Shown: positions 1 through 11,640 of the stretch, piece after piece | How the letters are laid out: the number at the start of each line of letters is the position of its first letter | Position numbering within the stretch: the first letter of the stretch is position 1 | Origin: Pteria penguin | Lineage: Eukaryota; Mollusca; Bivalvia; Pterioida; Pteriidae | Reading direction: 5' to 3' | DNA: 64,000 bases | Assembly: GCA_035048485.1 (NCBI GenBank) | Contig: CM068592.1 | Location: 37,580,001 to 37,644,000 of the forward strand | Translations under genes and position numbers: made by a program | The notes under the pieces: generated by a model | What the model was told of the DNA's origin: nothing | Database searches by the model: none | What the model saw: the letters and a program-made list of their open reading frames with translations, nothing else

Positions 1-630
1 ATTCACCAATACAATACCAGCATTGGATTGTTTGAACAAGTGGCAGAAATGCTGCAAAACAAAGAACAATAAACCGTCAAAAGTGCAATTTTTGTGTCTC
101 AAACTTCGAGGGTTGATTTTCTTCAAAAAGGAACGTGTACAGACAAAATTTTAAGAACATCTTTCCTGCTTTTAATAAAAGGTTTTGTTACCAGGATAAT
201 TGCACGTGAAGCAAGACCGTAATGGGTGTAAGACGACACACTACTACACACAAAACCACTTCCGTTTAAGACGCTGATTGTCCACATAAAGCAAGTCTCT
301 CTGCACAGGAAAATTTTACAACATTAATAATTGTCTTTCTAAATGGTTGAAAATGCATAAATTTTCTACTTGATTAAGCGTAAAACATTTCGATAAATCA
401 CATATGCCTTCGATAAAAGTTCCTCTATCAGTGTTACGCACAGGTCAACCAATCAAATGCATTATAGTGAGCTAGAACAATGTATAAACACTCAGCATGT
501 CGGAAAATTATATCTTTTTCATACATCTTATTTTGTGTCATTGTCTTTTTCTTTAATACAGAGAATCACGTTTATAATTATTTGTCAGCACAGTAAGCAA
601 GAGAGTTTATGTGAACGCTGGCAACTCAGT
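1..630. other. Unassigned AT-rich DNA
   Basis: I see no gene, RNA or recognisable element here. Open frames are short and show no protein motif. Confidence 0.4.
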
Positions 631-639
631 CTAGACTGG

Positions 640-790
640 GAAAATCTCTGACGAGATGATAAACACTGAAAAACTTTGAATTCTGCGAAGAACAACTCTG
701 AAAACTTCGAAAACTCTGAAATGTACCATTCACTTAACACTCTGACGGCTCTCAACAACTCTGAAAAACTGATACGCAGCAGTTTTAAGT
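640..790. repeat. Short-period CTGAAAA repeat
   Basis: A degenerate run of units such as CTCTGAAAA and CTCTGACGG, with a period of roughly 10-13 bases. The same kind of sequence appears at 45950-46100 and, in reverse complement, at 63070-63340, where longer shared words (TTTTGCAGTGTTTATCAG and its complement) show common descent. It codes for nothing recognisable. Confidence 0.5.
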
Positions 791-1200
791 GAATTTCCGA
801 GCACTATTTCTTTGTTTTGCTAAGTTTTTGAAGTGCAAATAATTTAATGAAGGGAATACAATCATTTACTGAAAATTTCTGCATCTAATCTTTCATTATT
901 AATATCATTATTATCATTATTATTATTATTACTATTTTAGCTAATTCAATATTTTTTTTAAAATATAGAAAAATAAATAACGCTTTATTCTGACTACTCA
1001 ATTTGCCGCTATAGTACAGTATAGTACATCGCAAAAAGCTATGATAATTAATGCCATATGTGCCTCAAGTCAGATAACTGAATATTTATGAGTAATGGAG
1101 GAATCAAACCACAAATTGGCATAGTGTGGGTTGGTTACTGAAATTAGATTGCAAATGAAAAGTTATTCCCAGGAAGCAGAATAAAGGATTTTTCCCCATT

Positions 1201-1392
1201 TTGTTTTTCCCGAGGAATTGGAGTATACATTATCTGTGCAGCAGACTGGCCACTAAGTTGCTCCTGCAGGGATATGTTAAGGAACGTCTGAAATCGTCAT
1301 TGAGGAAGTTCTACGGTCGCTATGGGGATCTTGTACGAAAATATGATGTGCCTCTTTCTAGAATGATTGATAATATTCTGGAATGCGACTAA
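1201..1392 (+). pseudogene. Reverse-transcriptase C-terminal remnant (Penelope-like type)
   Basis: The 63-codon frame contains a run like LLLQGYVKERLKSSL followed by KFYGRYGDLVRKYDVPLSRM and a stop. It resembles the tail that follows the RT domain in the Penelope-like elements of this window, which read LLTQGYRYHKLRKTFGKFF and then a Tyr/Leu-rich stretch. The match is to the type, not to the same subfamily. No RT catalytic box lies upstream, so this is a 5'-truncated fragment. The class is inferred from remembered family patterns and the internal comparison; the fragment cannot be functional. Confidence 0.5.
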
Positions 1393-1494
1393 ATGACCTG
1401 TCCAGTGAACACCAAATATGACTTTGTATACCAGTTTTGTACGTTCGTATGTACAATTAGGAAACCAAAACTCTTGATTTTGACATGTTTCTTA

Positions 1495-1610
1495 AGGACT
1501 GCTGTGACGGTTAATGCATGCAAACAGGAGACGCTTACTCTCCCCGGGCACCTGGTCTCACCTCGGAATTTTTTCAGTATTTCGGGGTTCACAACAGTTT
1601 CTTTTTGAAA
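1495..1610 (+). repeat. Dispersed repeat with CCCCGGGCACCTG core
   Basis: This segment contains the ordered words GTGACGGTTAATG, CAGGAGACGC, CTCTCCCCGGGCACCTG and GGGGTTCAC. An inverted copy with the same order lies at 5320-5400. Two copies in opposite orientation indicate a dispersed repeat. Similar cores are common in bivalve genomes as far as I recall, but I cannot name the family. Confidence 0.55.
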
Positions 1611-2276
1611 CTTACACGATTTTGTATCTGTCCTTGGACTTTGAGAATGATTAACGGTTTGGTACTTCTTCGATATTGATTTACTGGACAATGAATGCAC
1701 TGTAATAACAAAGATATGACGTCACAAAATTGGTTAAGCTGTTGTCTTTCCTCTCAATATGTTTTGGTGACGCTGCCCTTCTTTGAACCGGAAATGCAGT
1801 TTGTATGTATCGGATCAAGTTATACTTATGGAACTTTTCGTGATCGGTATTGAGTGCCAGAAGACGCTCACTCCCTCTGGAAATAAAATTTGGTCTCATC
1901 TGATTTGGGAGTTTAAAAGAATTTTTCTTCGCAGGGATATATCAGTGCCTCGATTTTACACCACATCTTACCTACAACTACTCCAGGTTTGCATTGTGTT
2001 TTCATAAGTTCGACATTTTGATTTATACGAAAGAGTTTTCCTCTATGTTTTGCTATAAACAGTGACCAGCGATGATGTCAATAACAAAACAAACATTAAC
2101 TCCGCAGTACACAAATACCAAAGAGATGTACAGCAAAGCTATCTACTTTTAAGAATTACAAGCATATTCAGAGAATTTTTGGCCCCGCGCCAGATCACAC
2201 ATGCCAAATATGAATGCTAAAAGTTTTTGTGACGGACACACTCACTCTGATGTAATATTTTGCACGCTGACTAACT

Positions 2277-2810
2277 ATGACGGGCCTTGTTCAAACCTTT
2301 TCAGAGGAGACAAGGTCCTGATCATCGACCCCTCTAACTGTTAGTCGGGACTCCTATTGATGAAGGATCTGAGCTCGGCTTGCAGACGGGCAGAGCACGT
2401 TTTCTTATGTTGATGTCGCCTTACATATTTTTGATAGCAACATATTATTCTATAAACGTTTCGTGTGTATTAAAATTTTTATGACCTCTCTCCTTGAGAA
2501 ACCTGTTGATCCTTGTTCTCAATATGGAGGATTATTCATAAAGTTTTAAATGTGTGTCCTTTGATTGTGCTGCATTTGCGGTGAATGGGAACGTGGTCGC
2601 CCGTAAACCGGTTAACCACACTAACTGAATGGCGTATGTTACTTCAATTAACCGTCCTAAGTTGGTATCGTAACCGCAGCACAATCGAATACTTATGTAA
2701 TGTCGTTTTCCCGTGTATATTCTACTATTATGATGTTTTGTGTGCATGTCCTTAGTGATTTTTGTTATACAGCTTTGACAAATGTCTACAGTTTTCTCCC
2801 TTGTGATGAT
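2277..2810 (+). repeat. Naiad/Penelope-like 3' tail fragment 1
   Basis: This non-coding segment matches the region downstream of the RT stop in the copy at 6507-8750. Shared words in order are GACGGGCCTTGT, AGAGGAGACA, TTAGTCGGGACTCCTA, CCGTAAACCGGTTAACCACAC and a CCGTCCTAAGT/GGTATCGTAA block. No RT coding sequence precedes it, so it is a tail-only copy. It is in the same orientation as three other tails within 6.5 kb. Confidence 0.7.
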
Positions 2811-3254
2811 TTTGATTTATGATGAGCAGTCTGCAAAATTCAAAGTGTACTTGTGATGAATTTGTGAGTCCAACTTGCAATTGTGAGGAAAGGCTGACAC
2901 GCGTCTCGTCAGAAAATCCAGATATCGGGAGCACTTTAACAAATATTTACATAAAAATCGTTGTTTGGTCGAATTTAAACCTCCTGAGATATATTTTAAA
3001 AACACAACGATACAGGCAGAATACTGTTGTATACATTTTAGACATACATGTATATAAAAATGGAAAAAAAGCAGAATTTACTTCAAAACTGCTTGTTTCT
3101 TTTAAAATTTGTATTATTATACAATATTTTATTGGTAAAAACACATGTTCTGGTTCTACTTTAAATATTCAGGCCAAATATCAAATAAATTGGACAGTGC
3201 CTTGCTAACTTTTAGCAAAGGCAAGTATTCAAAAATAAGTAATGCGAATGATCA

Positions 3255-3530
3255 CAACATTCGTCAGTTTTTAATGCACCGGATCAATGGATCAGGGGCA
3301 TATTCTTTTTGTCCTGTCTGTCTGTCTGTCTGTGTTTATTTGTCTGTCTGTCAACTTTAACCTTGGCCATAACTTTTGAACAGTGAGGGATAACTCCTTC
3401 ATATTTCACATGCGTACTCAACCATTAAAGTTCTTTCAAATGACCAAGATCGGTGACCTTTCACCTTGACAATGATCTTCATACTAAAAATATCTTTGGA
3501 CTGTGTTGCCGCCGGAGGCACACACACAGC
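3255..3530 (+). repeat. GTCTGTCT-containing dispersed repeat, copy 1
   Basis: It starts with GGATCAATGGATCAGGGGCATATT, holds a (GTCT)n run at about 3313-3355, and ends near CCGCCGGAGGCACACAC. A reverse-complement copy at 26375-26590 shares the GGGGGCATATT start, the CCCTCACAGTTAGACAGGAC region and the CATCTCAAATATGAAG region. It is a non-coding interspersed repeat of unknown class. Confidence 0.55.
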
Positions 3531-4157
3531 TTTTTTATTTATTTTGTTTGTTTTTTGCTGTTGGGGTTTTTTTTTTCTTTCGTTTTATTATTATTTTGGG
3601 TTTTTTATCATTATTTTTATTTTTATTTCGGTTTTTTTTGTAGGGGAGGGGGGGGGGGGAGGTTTCGCAGTACATGTAACCGTTACGCACCAAAGTTTAA
3701 GACATTAACCAGCAGTTTGAAATACAGCACCGAATTAAATCAACTCAATACTGAAAAAAATGCATGTACTATTTTTGGCATTGAGATGTATATCTATAGT
3801 GGCAAAGCTCACTCACCTATTAGTAGAAAAGTCATTGTGAGGAAATATATCATCCTAACAAAACATATAACAAGCACTTTATACGTGAGATGTGTACAAT
3901 ATGTGTCGTTCTGCCCTGCTGGTACATATAAAAATTCACTATTTCCCTTGTTTCAGCTTCATATGAAATACGTTTCCGGGAAACAGAAATGACACTATCT
4001 CTTTGCATTCGCCTTGCTGGTAATGAGAATGTAAAATCTAATGTAGTCTCTATTGATCGTGGATGTAAATAACGAAAACTACTTCTGGCTTGATACGGAA
4101 ATGACAGGGCATATCTATATTAATGTGCTATTTGTAATTATGCCCTTGTACTGAAGG

Positions 4158-4259
<102 letters not shown>

Positions 4260-4293
4260 ATCGATATAAATGTTCTTGCGTATAGAATCATAT

Positions 4294-4723
4294 ATCTATA
4301 AGTAAAAAGTCCAACATCTCCAGAATAAATAATTACATTCATTGTATATCACAAGTACTTTCATGTTTACATTTTACAATCTTCAGGTGAACTGAATGTA
4401 CAACTAGTATGACGTATCTAAGTAACTTTAGTTCAGTGACGTCATAGCATTGATGACGTTATAGGGAGTTAATAGCGTACGTTTCGATTGAATTTTTTTA
4501 TCACATTACACAATCGAAAATGAATATTTAGAGTTAAGTTTCGATTTAAATTTTTGTATGAAATATTTTTCCTTTAATTCCCGTTTAATATTACAATCAA
4601 CATTTAATTTATAGAACGGGAAAATTTTAAAAAGACCCCCAGCACATTCGTCTAAATGTTTGCTGAGTGATATACAATGAATGTAATTATTTATTCTGGA
4701 GATGTTGGACTTTTTACTTATAG

Positions 4724-4725
<2 letters not shown>
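4294..4725. repeat. 59-bp inverted repeat flanked by (TA)n on both sides
   Basis: The left arm at 4294-4352 and the right arm at 4667-4725 read as exact reverse complements over 59 bases, separated by a 314-bp spacer. (TA)n runs lie outside both arms at 4159-4256 and 4728-4808, so the whole block is a palindrome with a unique centre. It could be the end product of a foldback-type element or of a (TA)n-mediated inversion duplication. No protein or RNA motif is visible in the spacer. Confidence 0.85.
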
Positions 4726-4727
<2 letters not shown>

Positions 4728-4804
<77 letters not shown>

Positions 4805-4826
4805 TATGATAGATAGATAGATAGAT
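4728..4826. repeat. (TA)n and (GATA)n microsatellite
   Basis: A TA run with one interruption (ATATGTATATA), followed by four to five GATA units at about 4808-4825. It borders the right arm of the inverted repeat. Confidence 0.95.
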
Positions 4827-4844
4827 GTGTGTGTTATTAGACAT

Positions 4845-5045
4845 TATTTCGTTAACCTCACCAATTGAATGCCGTTAGTTACTCTAACTGACCGTCCTAA
4901 GTCGGTATTGTATCTGCAGCACAATCGAATATTCTGGTAATGTCGTTTTTCCGTGTATATTCTACTATAATCATGTTTTGTGTGCATGTACTTCGTGAGT
5001 TTTGTCAAACAGCTTTGTTAGATGTCTTCTGTTTTCTCTAATAAT
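4845..5045 (+). repeat. Naiad/Penelope-like 3' tail fragment 2
   Basis: It shares GTTAACC-TCACCAA, the CGACCGTCCTAAGTCGGTAT block and GCAGCACAATCGAATA with the tails at 2277 and 5740. Only the distal half of the tail is present. It begins just after the (TA)n/(GATA)n tract. Confidence 0.65.
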
Positions 5046-5319
5046 GTGCACCTAAATTTCTATACTAACGTACAGACATAGTTTTACACTAATTCTGAAA
5101 TTTGAGTAATACACTGGTTTGGCCTTGAGTATCACAGAACAGGCATGCGTATATAGTGCACCAAGCTAGTAAAGGTATATACATATTACATTTATAATGT
5201 AAAGATGATGGATAAATCGAAACCATAAGTCTAAAACTCATGAAACCAGAGGACATACAAAATCAGTGAAAATGAAAACCAAGTGGAAGATAAAATATGT
5301 CTACTTGAAGAGCACATGT

Positions 5320-5400
5320 GAACCCCTATAATGGAGTGAGATCAGGTGCCCGGGGAGAGTGAGCATCTCCTGCTTGCTAGAAACACCCGTCACATATACT
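5320..5400 (-). repeat. Dispersed repeat with CCCCGGGCACCTG core, inverted copy
   Basis: The reverse complement of this stretch matches 1495-1610 in order: GTGACGGGTG, CAGGAGATGC, CTCTCCCCGGGCACCTG, TAGGGGTTCAC. It carries no gene. Confidence 0.55.
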
Positions 5401-5737
5401 CGGTAGAAAGAGTCAAATCGTGTAAATTCCATATGTATTGATATTTGGATAAGCCAAAGTAGGTAACCTTCTAGTATAGAAGGTGTCAAATCTGTGTAAA
5501 ATGATCGCAATCGGTCTCAGTTCAGAATATCATTTAAAAGTCTGTATAACAAGATATCATATAAAAGTCTCGTAATTAAGGATAGTGAGAAATTAGGTTC
5601 AGGGTGGTTTCCATTTTATATAAAGGTGCATTTCATTGGAAATTTTACTAAATATGATAGCAGCTGTCTCAACGCTTCGCTCTGAAAGTTAAGGTTTATC
5701 TCCCTCATGCACACCTCTGTTCTTGTATGTGTTCCTT

Positions 5738-6260
5738 GGCTAGCAGGATGGTGGGGACTATATACTGGGCCTTGTGGAAACCTTTTCAGATGCGAGAAGG
5801 TCCCCTCTGACTGTTAGTCGGGACTACTGCAGATCAAGGATATGAGCTCGCTTATAGAAGGGCAGAGCAAGGTTTACTTATTTAGATGTCGCCTAACATA
5901 TTTTTGATAATAGCATGTTATTCCATGATACGTTTCGTGTGGACGTTTTTATGACCTTTCGTCTTGAGAACCCTGTTGATCATTGTTCTCTATATGCAGA
6001 AATTTTTAAATGTATGCCCTTTGATTGTGTTGCTTTTGTGGTAAGTGGGAAGCTAAGCGTCCGTAAACCGGTTAACCGTACCAAGAGAGTGACTTGTGTT
6101 ACTTAAACCGACCGTCTTAGGTCGGTATCGTAACTACGGAACAATCGAATATGTTTGTAATATTTTCTGTGTTTATTTGACTATTATCATGCTTAATGTG
6201 CATTTCTTTGGTGATCCGTGTCATACAGCGTAGCCAGATGCCTTCTGCCTTCCCTTTTGG
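5738..6260 (+). repeat. Naiad/Penelope-like 3' tail fragment 3
   Basis: It begins with GGCTAGCAGGATGGTGGGGACTATATACTGGGCC. This matches the last codons and stop of the RT ORF in the 6507-8750 copy (GGCTAACAGGGCGGTGGGGACTATATGA), followed by the whole tail through CCGTAAACCGGTTAACC and the GGTCGGTATCGTAA block. It is tail-only and on the same strand as the neighbouring copies. Confidence 0.7.
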
Positions 6261-6311
6261 GCCGTAAATTTAGGACACCCTTTGGTAATTAGTTTGTTCT
6301 TCAAAAATACT

Positions 6312-6488
6312 AGGGGCAGGCGTGGTGTAGTGTTTAAGCGCTTGGCTTGCGGCGCCGACGATCCAGGTTCGTTTCCCGGGTTGCGCCACTATGTCTAAGA
6401 GGTTGGTAACCTCCTGCTTCCATGTCGCGATATAACTGAAATATTGTTGAAAGCGACGTAAAACACCAATCAACCAACCAACCAACCA
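6312..6488 (+). mobile_element. tRNA-derived SINE, copy 1 (RUDI/Meta-SINE-like)
   Basis: The head has a Pol III A box at 6323 (TGGTGTAGTGTTTAAGCG) and a B box at 6366-6379 (GGTTCGTTTCCCGG). The body contains CTGAAATATTGTTGAAAGCG followed by ACGTAAAACACC, and the tail is (AACC)n. It is flanked by an 11-bp target duplication, TCAAAAATACT, at 6301-6311 and 6489-6499, so its limits are well defined. A second copy lies at 28026-28195 on the other strand. The body resembles the conserved 3' domain of bivalve Meta-SINEs, from memory. It would be transcribed by RNA polymerase III and mobilised by a partner LINE. Confidence 0.85.
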
Positions 6489-7415
6489 TCAAAAATACTT
6501 GTTTTTGAAATAATGGCTGTCGTGAGCTTTTGCATGCACTATCCTCTATTCCGGTAAATAAATTGAAACCTATCCTGGACGAAGCTGATCGTCGAAGTTT
6601 ACCCAATTCTGATTGATATAAACTCAAATTGATTACTTCATTTTCATATAATAAACTCTTTCCTCGTATTCCGTCTCTTCCACCCAAGCAGCAATTTCTC
6701 AAAATTAAATTCATTAATAAAGGCTTCGATCTACTTAACATTTCTAGTATTTTCCGTGACTATAGAGTCACATCTAAAGACCCAAATATTTTGAGAAGTT
6801 AGAACCTCCACTTATTTGTTACCAGTACAAAAAGCCTTAAGAAATCTTATTTTGCGTACCCTTTTTGGAAAAGGACCTAAATATAGGTTACCGTCCAGGA
6901 TAGATTTCAATAAATGCCGTGACGTTACAGAGATGCTTTAGCTACATATTGTAAACGTTGGTGTAAAAGAACAGGTAAAGGTTCATGCTCTTAATGATTG
7001 GAAATACGAGATTTTAAGAAATGTCGATATCCGTATCAAGAACTTTACGGAAAATCCGCATTTATTGCAACAGCCTAATACATTGATGGCAAATTCTATT
7101 AAAAAGAGGATAGCTGACTACATGCTAAATATCTCTTTGTTCCTACTTTTGGTCGATTAAAAATTCTCATGAAGTTATAGACAAACTTCTTTCGCTAAAT
7201 TTCAAAGCGACTCAAATTTCTACATTTGATTTTTCTACACTTTATAAATCTCTGCCTCATGATTTGATTAAAAGCAAGTGGCTGTCTCTTATACAATGAT
7301 GTTTTCACAGAGAATCTAAAACTTACATATGTACTTCCAGTGGCTCCGGATTCTTTTCCAACAAACAATATACTTCATATAAGTACTGGACTTATGTAAA
7401 GCACTAGATTTTCTC

Positions 7416-7700
7416 ATGAATAATATTTTTGTGCAATTTGATGGCAAGATATATCAACAAATAGTTGGAATTCCTATGGGTACTAACTGCCCGCCTCTGA
7501 TAGCAGATTTATTTCTTTATTGCTATGAGAAGGATTTAATGGTTTCTATTCAAAAATCAAAACGTTTTGACCTCATTGACAAATTTAATAATACTTGCAG
7601 ATATCTGAATGACCTTTTGGTTATCGACAACCCTGAAATCGAACAATTTATATCAGAAATATATCCACCAGAGCTCAAATTGAATAAAGCTAATACTTGA
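7416..7700 (+). pseudogene. Reverse transcriptase fragment, Penelope-like (fingers/palm)
   Basis: The frame carries the RT signature IVGIPMGTNCPPLIADLF and then CRYLNDLLVIDNPE, the equivalent of the catalytic YxDD box. In this copy the box reads YLND, so one catalytic aspartate is lost; the copy at 49011-49442 keeps YLDD. The frame ends at TGA (7698-7700) after NKANT, where the other copy also has TGA. The following frame at 7725 continues the protein. The enzyme would synthesise cDNA from the element's RNA, but this copy should be inactive. Confidence 0.75.
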
Positions 7701-7724
7701 AATAAATCTACACCTTTCTTAGAT

Positions 7725-8279
7725 TTGAACATCAAAATTATCAACCCCCTAATATATACTAATATTTATGATAAACGTGAGGATTTTGCATATTCTATTG
7801 TAAATTTTCCTTACATGGATGGTGATGTCCCTCGACTCCCATCATATGGTATCTATATATCTCAATTAGTTCGATTTGTCAGAGGCTGCACCGATGTTTT
7901 CGACTTTCATAAACGAAATTTAAATATTACTACTAAACTTTTAACACAGGGTTACAGATATCACAGGCTTAGAAAATTCTTTAAATCTTATTCAGAACTT
8001 CTAACTAAATTTGGAAATATTTCTTTTCAACACTATGTATCCAATGGAATTTCCCATCCTAATTTTTATGGTGATCTCGTACATAAACTAAGGAAAGTAA
8101 AAGGCTCCGATAACGTTATTTTATCATGTAATAAAATAGTAAAACTTCTTCTAAATAGACAATATGACATTGAGATCATCAAAAAGACTATAGGTCTTGT
8201 ATTTGGCCCCTCTACAGCCTTATGCAGACTTTTACTTGAGCGTTGCACGCTGGCTAACAGGGCGGTGGGGACTATATGA
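7725..8279 (+). pseudogene. Penelope-like RT, thumb and C-terminal region
   Basis: This is the continuation of the RT protein after the in-frame TGA at 7698. It includes the LNIKIINPLIYTNIYDKRED segment, TTKLLTQGYRYHRLRKFFKS, NGISHPNFYGDLVHKLRK and VFGPSTALCRLLLERC, and ends at 8279. It aligns throughout with the minus-strand copy at 48420-48960. Four codons of the LRKTFGKFF region are missing relative to that copy. Upstream of this frame no start codon is needed, since it belongs to one longer ancestral protein. Confidence 0.7.
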
Positions 8280-8750
8280 CGGGCCTTGTCCAAACCTCTT
8301 TCAGAGGAGACATGGTCCTGAACCTCGTCTCGTCTGATTGTTAGTCGGGACTCCTACAGATCTAGGGTCTTAGCCCGCATAAATTTTTATATCATTATGT
8401 GTTTTACAATATCTTACGTGTTTATATTTTTATGACCTTTCAATATGCGATGCTTGTTGACCCTTGTTCTTTACTTGGAGGATTATTTATAAATTTTTAA
8501 ATGTACGTCCTTTGATTGTTCTGCTGTTACGGTGAGTGGGAAGGTGGGCCCGTAAACCGGTTAACCACACCATTTCTTTGGCTTTTGTCAAATTAAATGA
8601 CCGTCCTAAGTCGGTATCGTAATTGCAGTACGATCATATATTTTTGTAATGTGTTATATGTGCTAGTATATTATTGATATTCATTTATTGCATAGCTCCA
8701 TTGTGACTTCTGCCACATAACTGAGCCAGTAACTCCTCTTTTTTCTTAGT
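8270..8750 (+). repeat. Naiad/Penelope-like 3' tail fragment 4 (attached to RT)
   Basis: It runs from the RT stop through GACGGGCCTTGTCC, TTAGTCGGGACTCCTA, CGTAAACCGGTTAACC and GACCGTCCTAAGTCGGTATC to GAGCCAGTAACTCCTCTTTTT. Because it is attached to coding sequence it identifies the orphan tails elsewhere in the window. A short conserved hairpin, ACCG/CGGT around TCCTAAGT, lies at about 8602-8617. Confidence 0.75.
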
Positions 8751-10730
8751 CTCCACACGTTCGGTCTTTAGCATAATGTACATATGGTGCACTAAATTTA
8801 TATACATATATGTTGTGATATTTTTTTCATTTTTTGCCAAAGCGCACAAAACAAAAAGAATTGTAATTATAACACTTTAACTAAAACAGTTCTATGAACA
8901 TATGAACACTTAAAAGCAGATCAGAGTACATTAAAATTGATCAAAAGACGATTGAGTTTAAGTATGTTGAATCCGTCATCATTTATACCTGACAAGCTTC
9001 CAATATTCTTATCAACTTGAATATACTTTGCTTTTAACACTTTTATTATAAAGAGTAGGACAACTCAATAACGAATATTTCATACTTTGAAATTAATATT
9101 AAATATACCAAAATAACGGCACACAAAATGAGTATGTGGTAATAATATATGACCAAGGAACAGTAAACGTTTGTAAGTAAACAGCAAAGAAGTACCGATA
9201 AGTTAACCATATCATGAAGTCCATGGAATAAAAGGCCAATATCGAAGAAAGGTCATTGATGAGTAGTAATCACTGACTATAGTCTACGGTCGTTGTTTGT
9301 ATTTTTAAGATTTCAATTTATTTTAATTAATTCAGGTGATTATATATCCAATATATTTTATTTCAAAGATGAAGAGAAAATATCCGCCAGAAAAGACGAT
9401 ACAGAGTAACGTGTGGTTTATGCCTATACATGGCAATGAAAAATGTCTAAATGAGTCAATTAAGGAAGTTGAAAAACAAAAAAAAAAAAAAAAAAAAAAA
9501 AAAACTACAGACGTCACTTTGCGTCTATGTGATAAACCATAAAAAGAATCTGGTTCAGTTTGGAAGCAAATTTATCCTAAAATGAAATAAGTATGATATG
9601 ACCTTCAGCCTAAAATAGTAATTGAAACATCCTTGAAAAATGCTGTTAACAGAATACCACTGAAGAGGGCTATAGTATCTGCAATTTGCCAAATTCCTAA
9701 ATTCAAAAATGAAACATTGAGGCAAATGACATATACAGAAATCAGAAAAAGTGAAATTACATAAATAAAATTTATTTTTTACGTAGCACTTATCGGGTAT
9801 ATTTAAATAAATTATCTGTCGTATTACTTAATCTTGATGGTTTTTGCTCAAAAAGATGGTCATATTTGGTAGACTGGTTAAGCGAGGTAACTTCTTTTTG
9901 GCTCGAAACACGCATTTTACACCTCTATGTCTGGTAGAGGACGAATCGATGGAGTGAATTACTGCCTGTTTAAAACTCGTATCAAAGCAAGGTGACTGCT
10001 GTATATCTTAATAAATGAGAGACGCAATTTGATATTGTATAATTTTATTACCATATCTGTCCACTTCAGGAGACAACTTTTCCATCTAATGATCGGGGAC
10101 TTGTGATGCATGATACCCAGCTGACAATAGCAGATATACATTCACTTCAATCACAGTTATTTAGAAATATTTACGAACGTCAAACGTCCGAAATAAAGTG
10201 ATTCCAAATGATTCCATGCCAATTCATTACGTAGATAATTAAAGGAAGATTTCGTTCACACATTTAAACATTAGTCATGGTTGCGAGATATATCACTCCT
10301 TAACAACTGTCTAGTAAATCAAATCCTTGTTGTCGTTAAAGAAGTTTACGTAACTAGACAAAATGATTATATAATGTTTCGATATACGTGACATACTGTC
10401 ATTCGTGAAATCTCGCATTTATTTAATGACATAATATAAATATTCATAACTCTTCAATTCTTTGCTATTTGTTCCTACTCAACCATGATGCATTGATATA
10501 CTGAATGTCTCACCTAGTTCATACATATGTGACATAGTATTAAATCAATAGTAATCAATAAAATTGCTACCGTTGTGATACATAAGGTAGATACTGAACT
10601 TCTTCATACAACATATAGGTTCATTTTTTATTATTTTGTCTCAAAAACGTATGTTTTATATGTGCTCTTTCCTAAGGATAATATATGCATGTGATTAGAA
10701 TGGTAATTGTTAGCGTGTTAATCTCTTGCT
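8751..10730. other. Unassigned AT-rich DNA
   Basis: I see no gene or clear element. A 23-base A run at about 9480-9503 is the only landmark; the open frames through it are short and have no motif. Confidence 0.4.
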
Positions 10731-10731
10731 G

Positions 10732-10748
10732 CCCCCCCCCCCCCCCCC
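10732..10748. repeat. Poly-C tract
   Basis: About 17 consecutive cytosines. Several such tracts occur in the window (also 13567-13598, 16698-16715, 19450-19465, 23099-23110). Confidence 0.9.
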
Positions 10749-11082
10749 TTCTTCATGGAATTTAAATGTGGATTTCAAAATATTTACAACAGGATCTGTT
10801 TTTAAAAATACTGAAAAATTGCATTATGGCCTAAGATAAAACCAAAATCATACCACCTCATGTATTCGTAAGCTATCTCGCCTCATAAAAGAACGCAGCA
10901 GTATGTAAAATTCAAAACGGATACGTACAGTGAAATAGTCCCATCTATTCATAATTCTGATCCACAAAATTTATTTGCATGGGCTGCAAATACTAAAATT
11001 TTACCATTACAAAGATGGAGCTATACCTCCAGAACATGACGTCATTACCACGATATTAAATCAACATATCAAAACAACATAA

Positions 11083-11150
11083 GTATGGCTTAGTTGGTAG
11101 CGTAGTTCGGCCCGTAGGGTCATGGGATCAACATCTAATAGCTTTGTAAC
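11083..11150 (+). repeat. Degenerate tRNA-like SINE head
   Basis: TATGGCTTAGTTGGTAGCG is a good Pol III A box with tRNA-like context, followed by TTCGGCCCGTAGGGTCATGGGATCAAC, where the B box would lie. The B box (consensus GGTTCGAANCC) is degraded to GATCAACATCT. No acceptor stem can be formed, so it is more likely the relic head of a SINE than a tRNA gene. Confidence 0.4.
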
Positions 11151-11394
11151 ACCACTCACGTGATTGAATATTGGATAATTATTGTGGGTAGGAGGGCCTC
11201 ATTAATTCTTTTTGATATTAACTTCATGATTATCTATTATTTAATGCCTGACATTTAATGTTTTGCCGCTCAAAGTTGCGTCACTGTATTATGATGTAAG
11301 AATCCACGGCCTGACGTCGTAATGAAAATTCCGGCAAAAAGTAGTTTTTCGGGCATATAACCCCCTGTGTCATGTAAAATGTGGTATTCGTATA

Positions 11395-11640
11395 TTCTGT
11401 CCGATTTTATAATATCATTGTATAATGTTATTTGTATTTATAAATTCCTATGACCTAGTAACATGTTAATTTTCTCGATGGAAGATTATTCATATATTTT
11501 CAATGTGTCTTTTGATTGTACTCATTGTCAGGTGGGTCAATTACCTGGCTTACCACGCCCATCACGTGACGATTACACTAATTCGCCACAGTGGCGCAGG
11601 TATTTTTAGATGTATTGGGTAAAATAGGTATATAGTACAT
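11395..11640 (+). repeat. Diverged tail-like fragment
   Basis: The sequence follows the layout of the Naiad tails: a CTATGACCTAGTAACATGTT analogue, TGGAAGATTATTCATATATTTT, TGTCTTTTGATTGTACT, then CAGGTGGGTC and TGGCTTACCACGCC. It is much more diverged than the other copies, so it may be an older relative or a different family. Confidence 0.35.

Larger units (their letters stand above)
6507..8750 (+). mobile_element. Naiad-type Penelope-like retroelement, decayed copy
   Basis: This is a 5'-truncated, internally deleted copy of the element seen better at 47930-51000 (minus). Reading with frame changes gives the KLKPILDEAD region near 6560, LFPRIPSLPPKQQFLKI near 6655, GKGPKYRLPSRIDFNKC near 6870, the RT box FDFSTLY near 7220, then GIPMGTNC at about 7470. 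The CxC zinc-binding part (near 6850) and the N-terminal part of the RT palm (near 7140) are deleted. The 3' tail runs from 8277 to about 8750. Penelope-like RTs are related to telomerase; Naiads carry a permuted N-terminal GIY-YIG nuclease, which is missing here. Confidence 0.75.

Noticed and set aside
3453..3992. 179-codon open frame rich in Phe and Gly
   Set aside because: It crosses T-rich and G-rich simple sequence and a dispersed repeat; no domain.
6312..6395. Functional tRNA gene
   Set aside because: A and B boxes are present, but no proper cloverleaf can be closed and the sequence continues into a SINE body with a target duplication; same for 28026-28195.
8277..8750. Hammerhead ribozyme in the Naiad tail
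   Set aside because: Penelope-like elements can carry them, but I found no CTGATGA...GAAA core in any tail copy.
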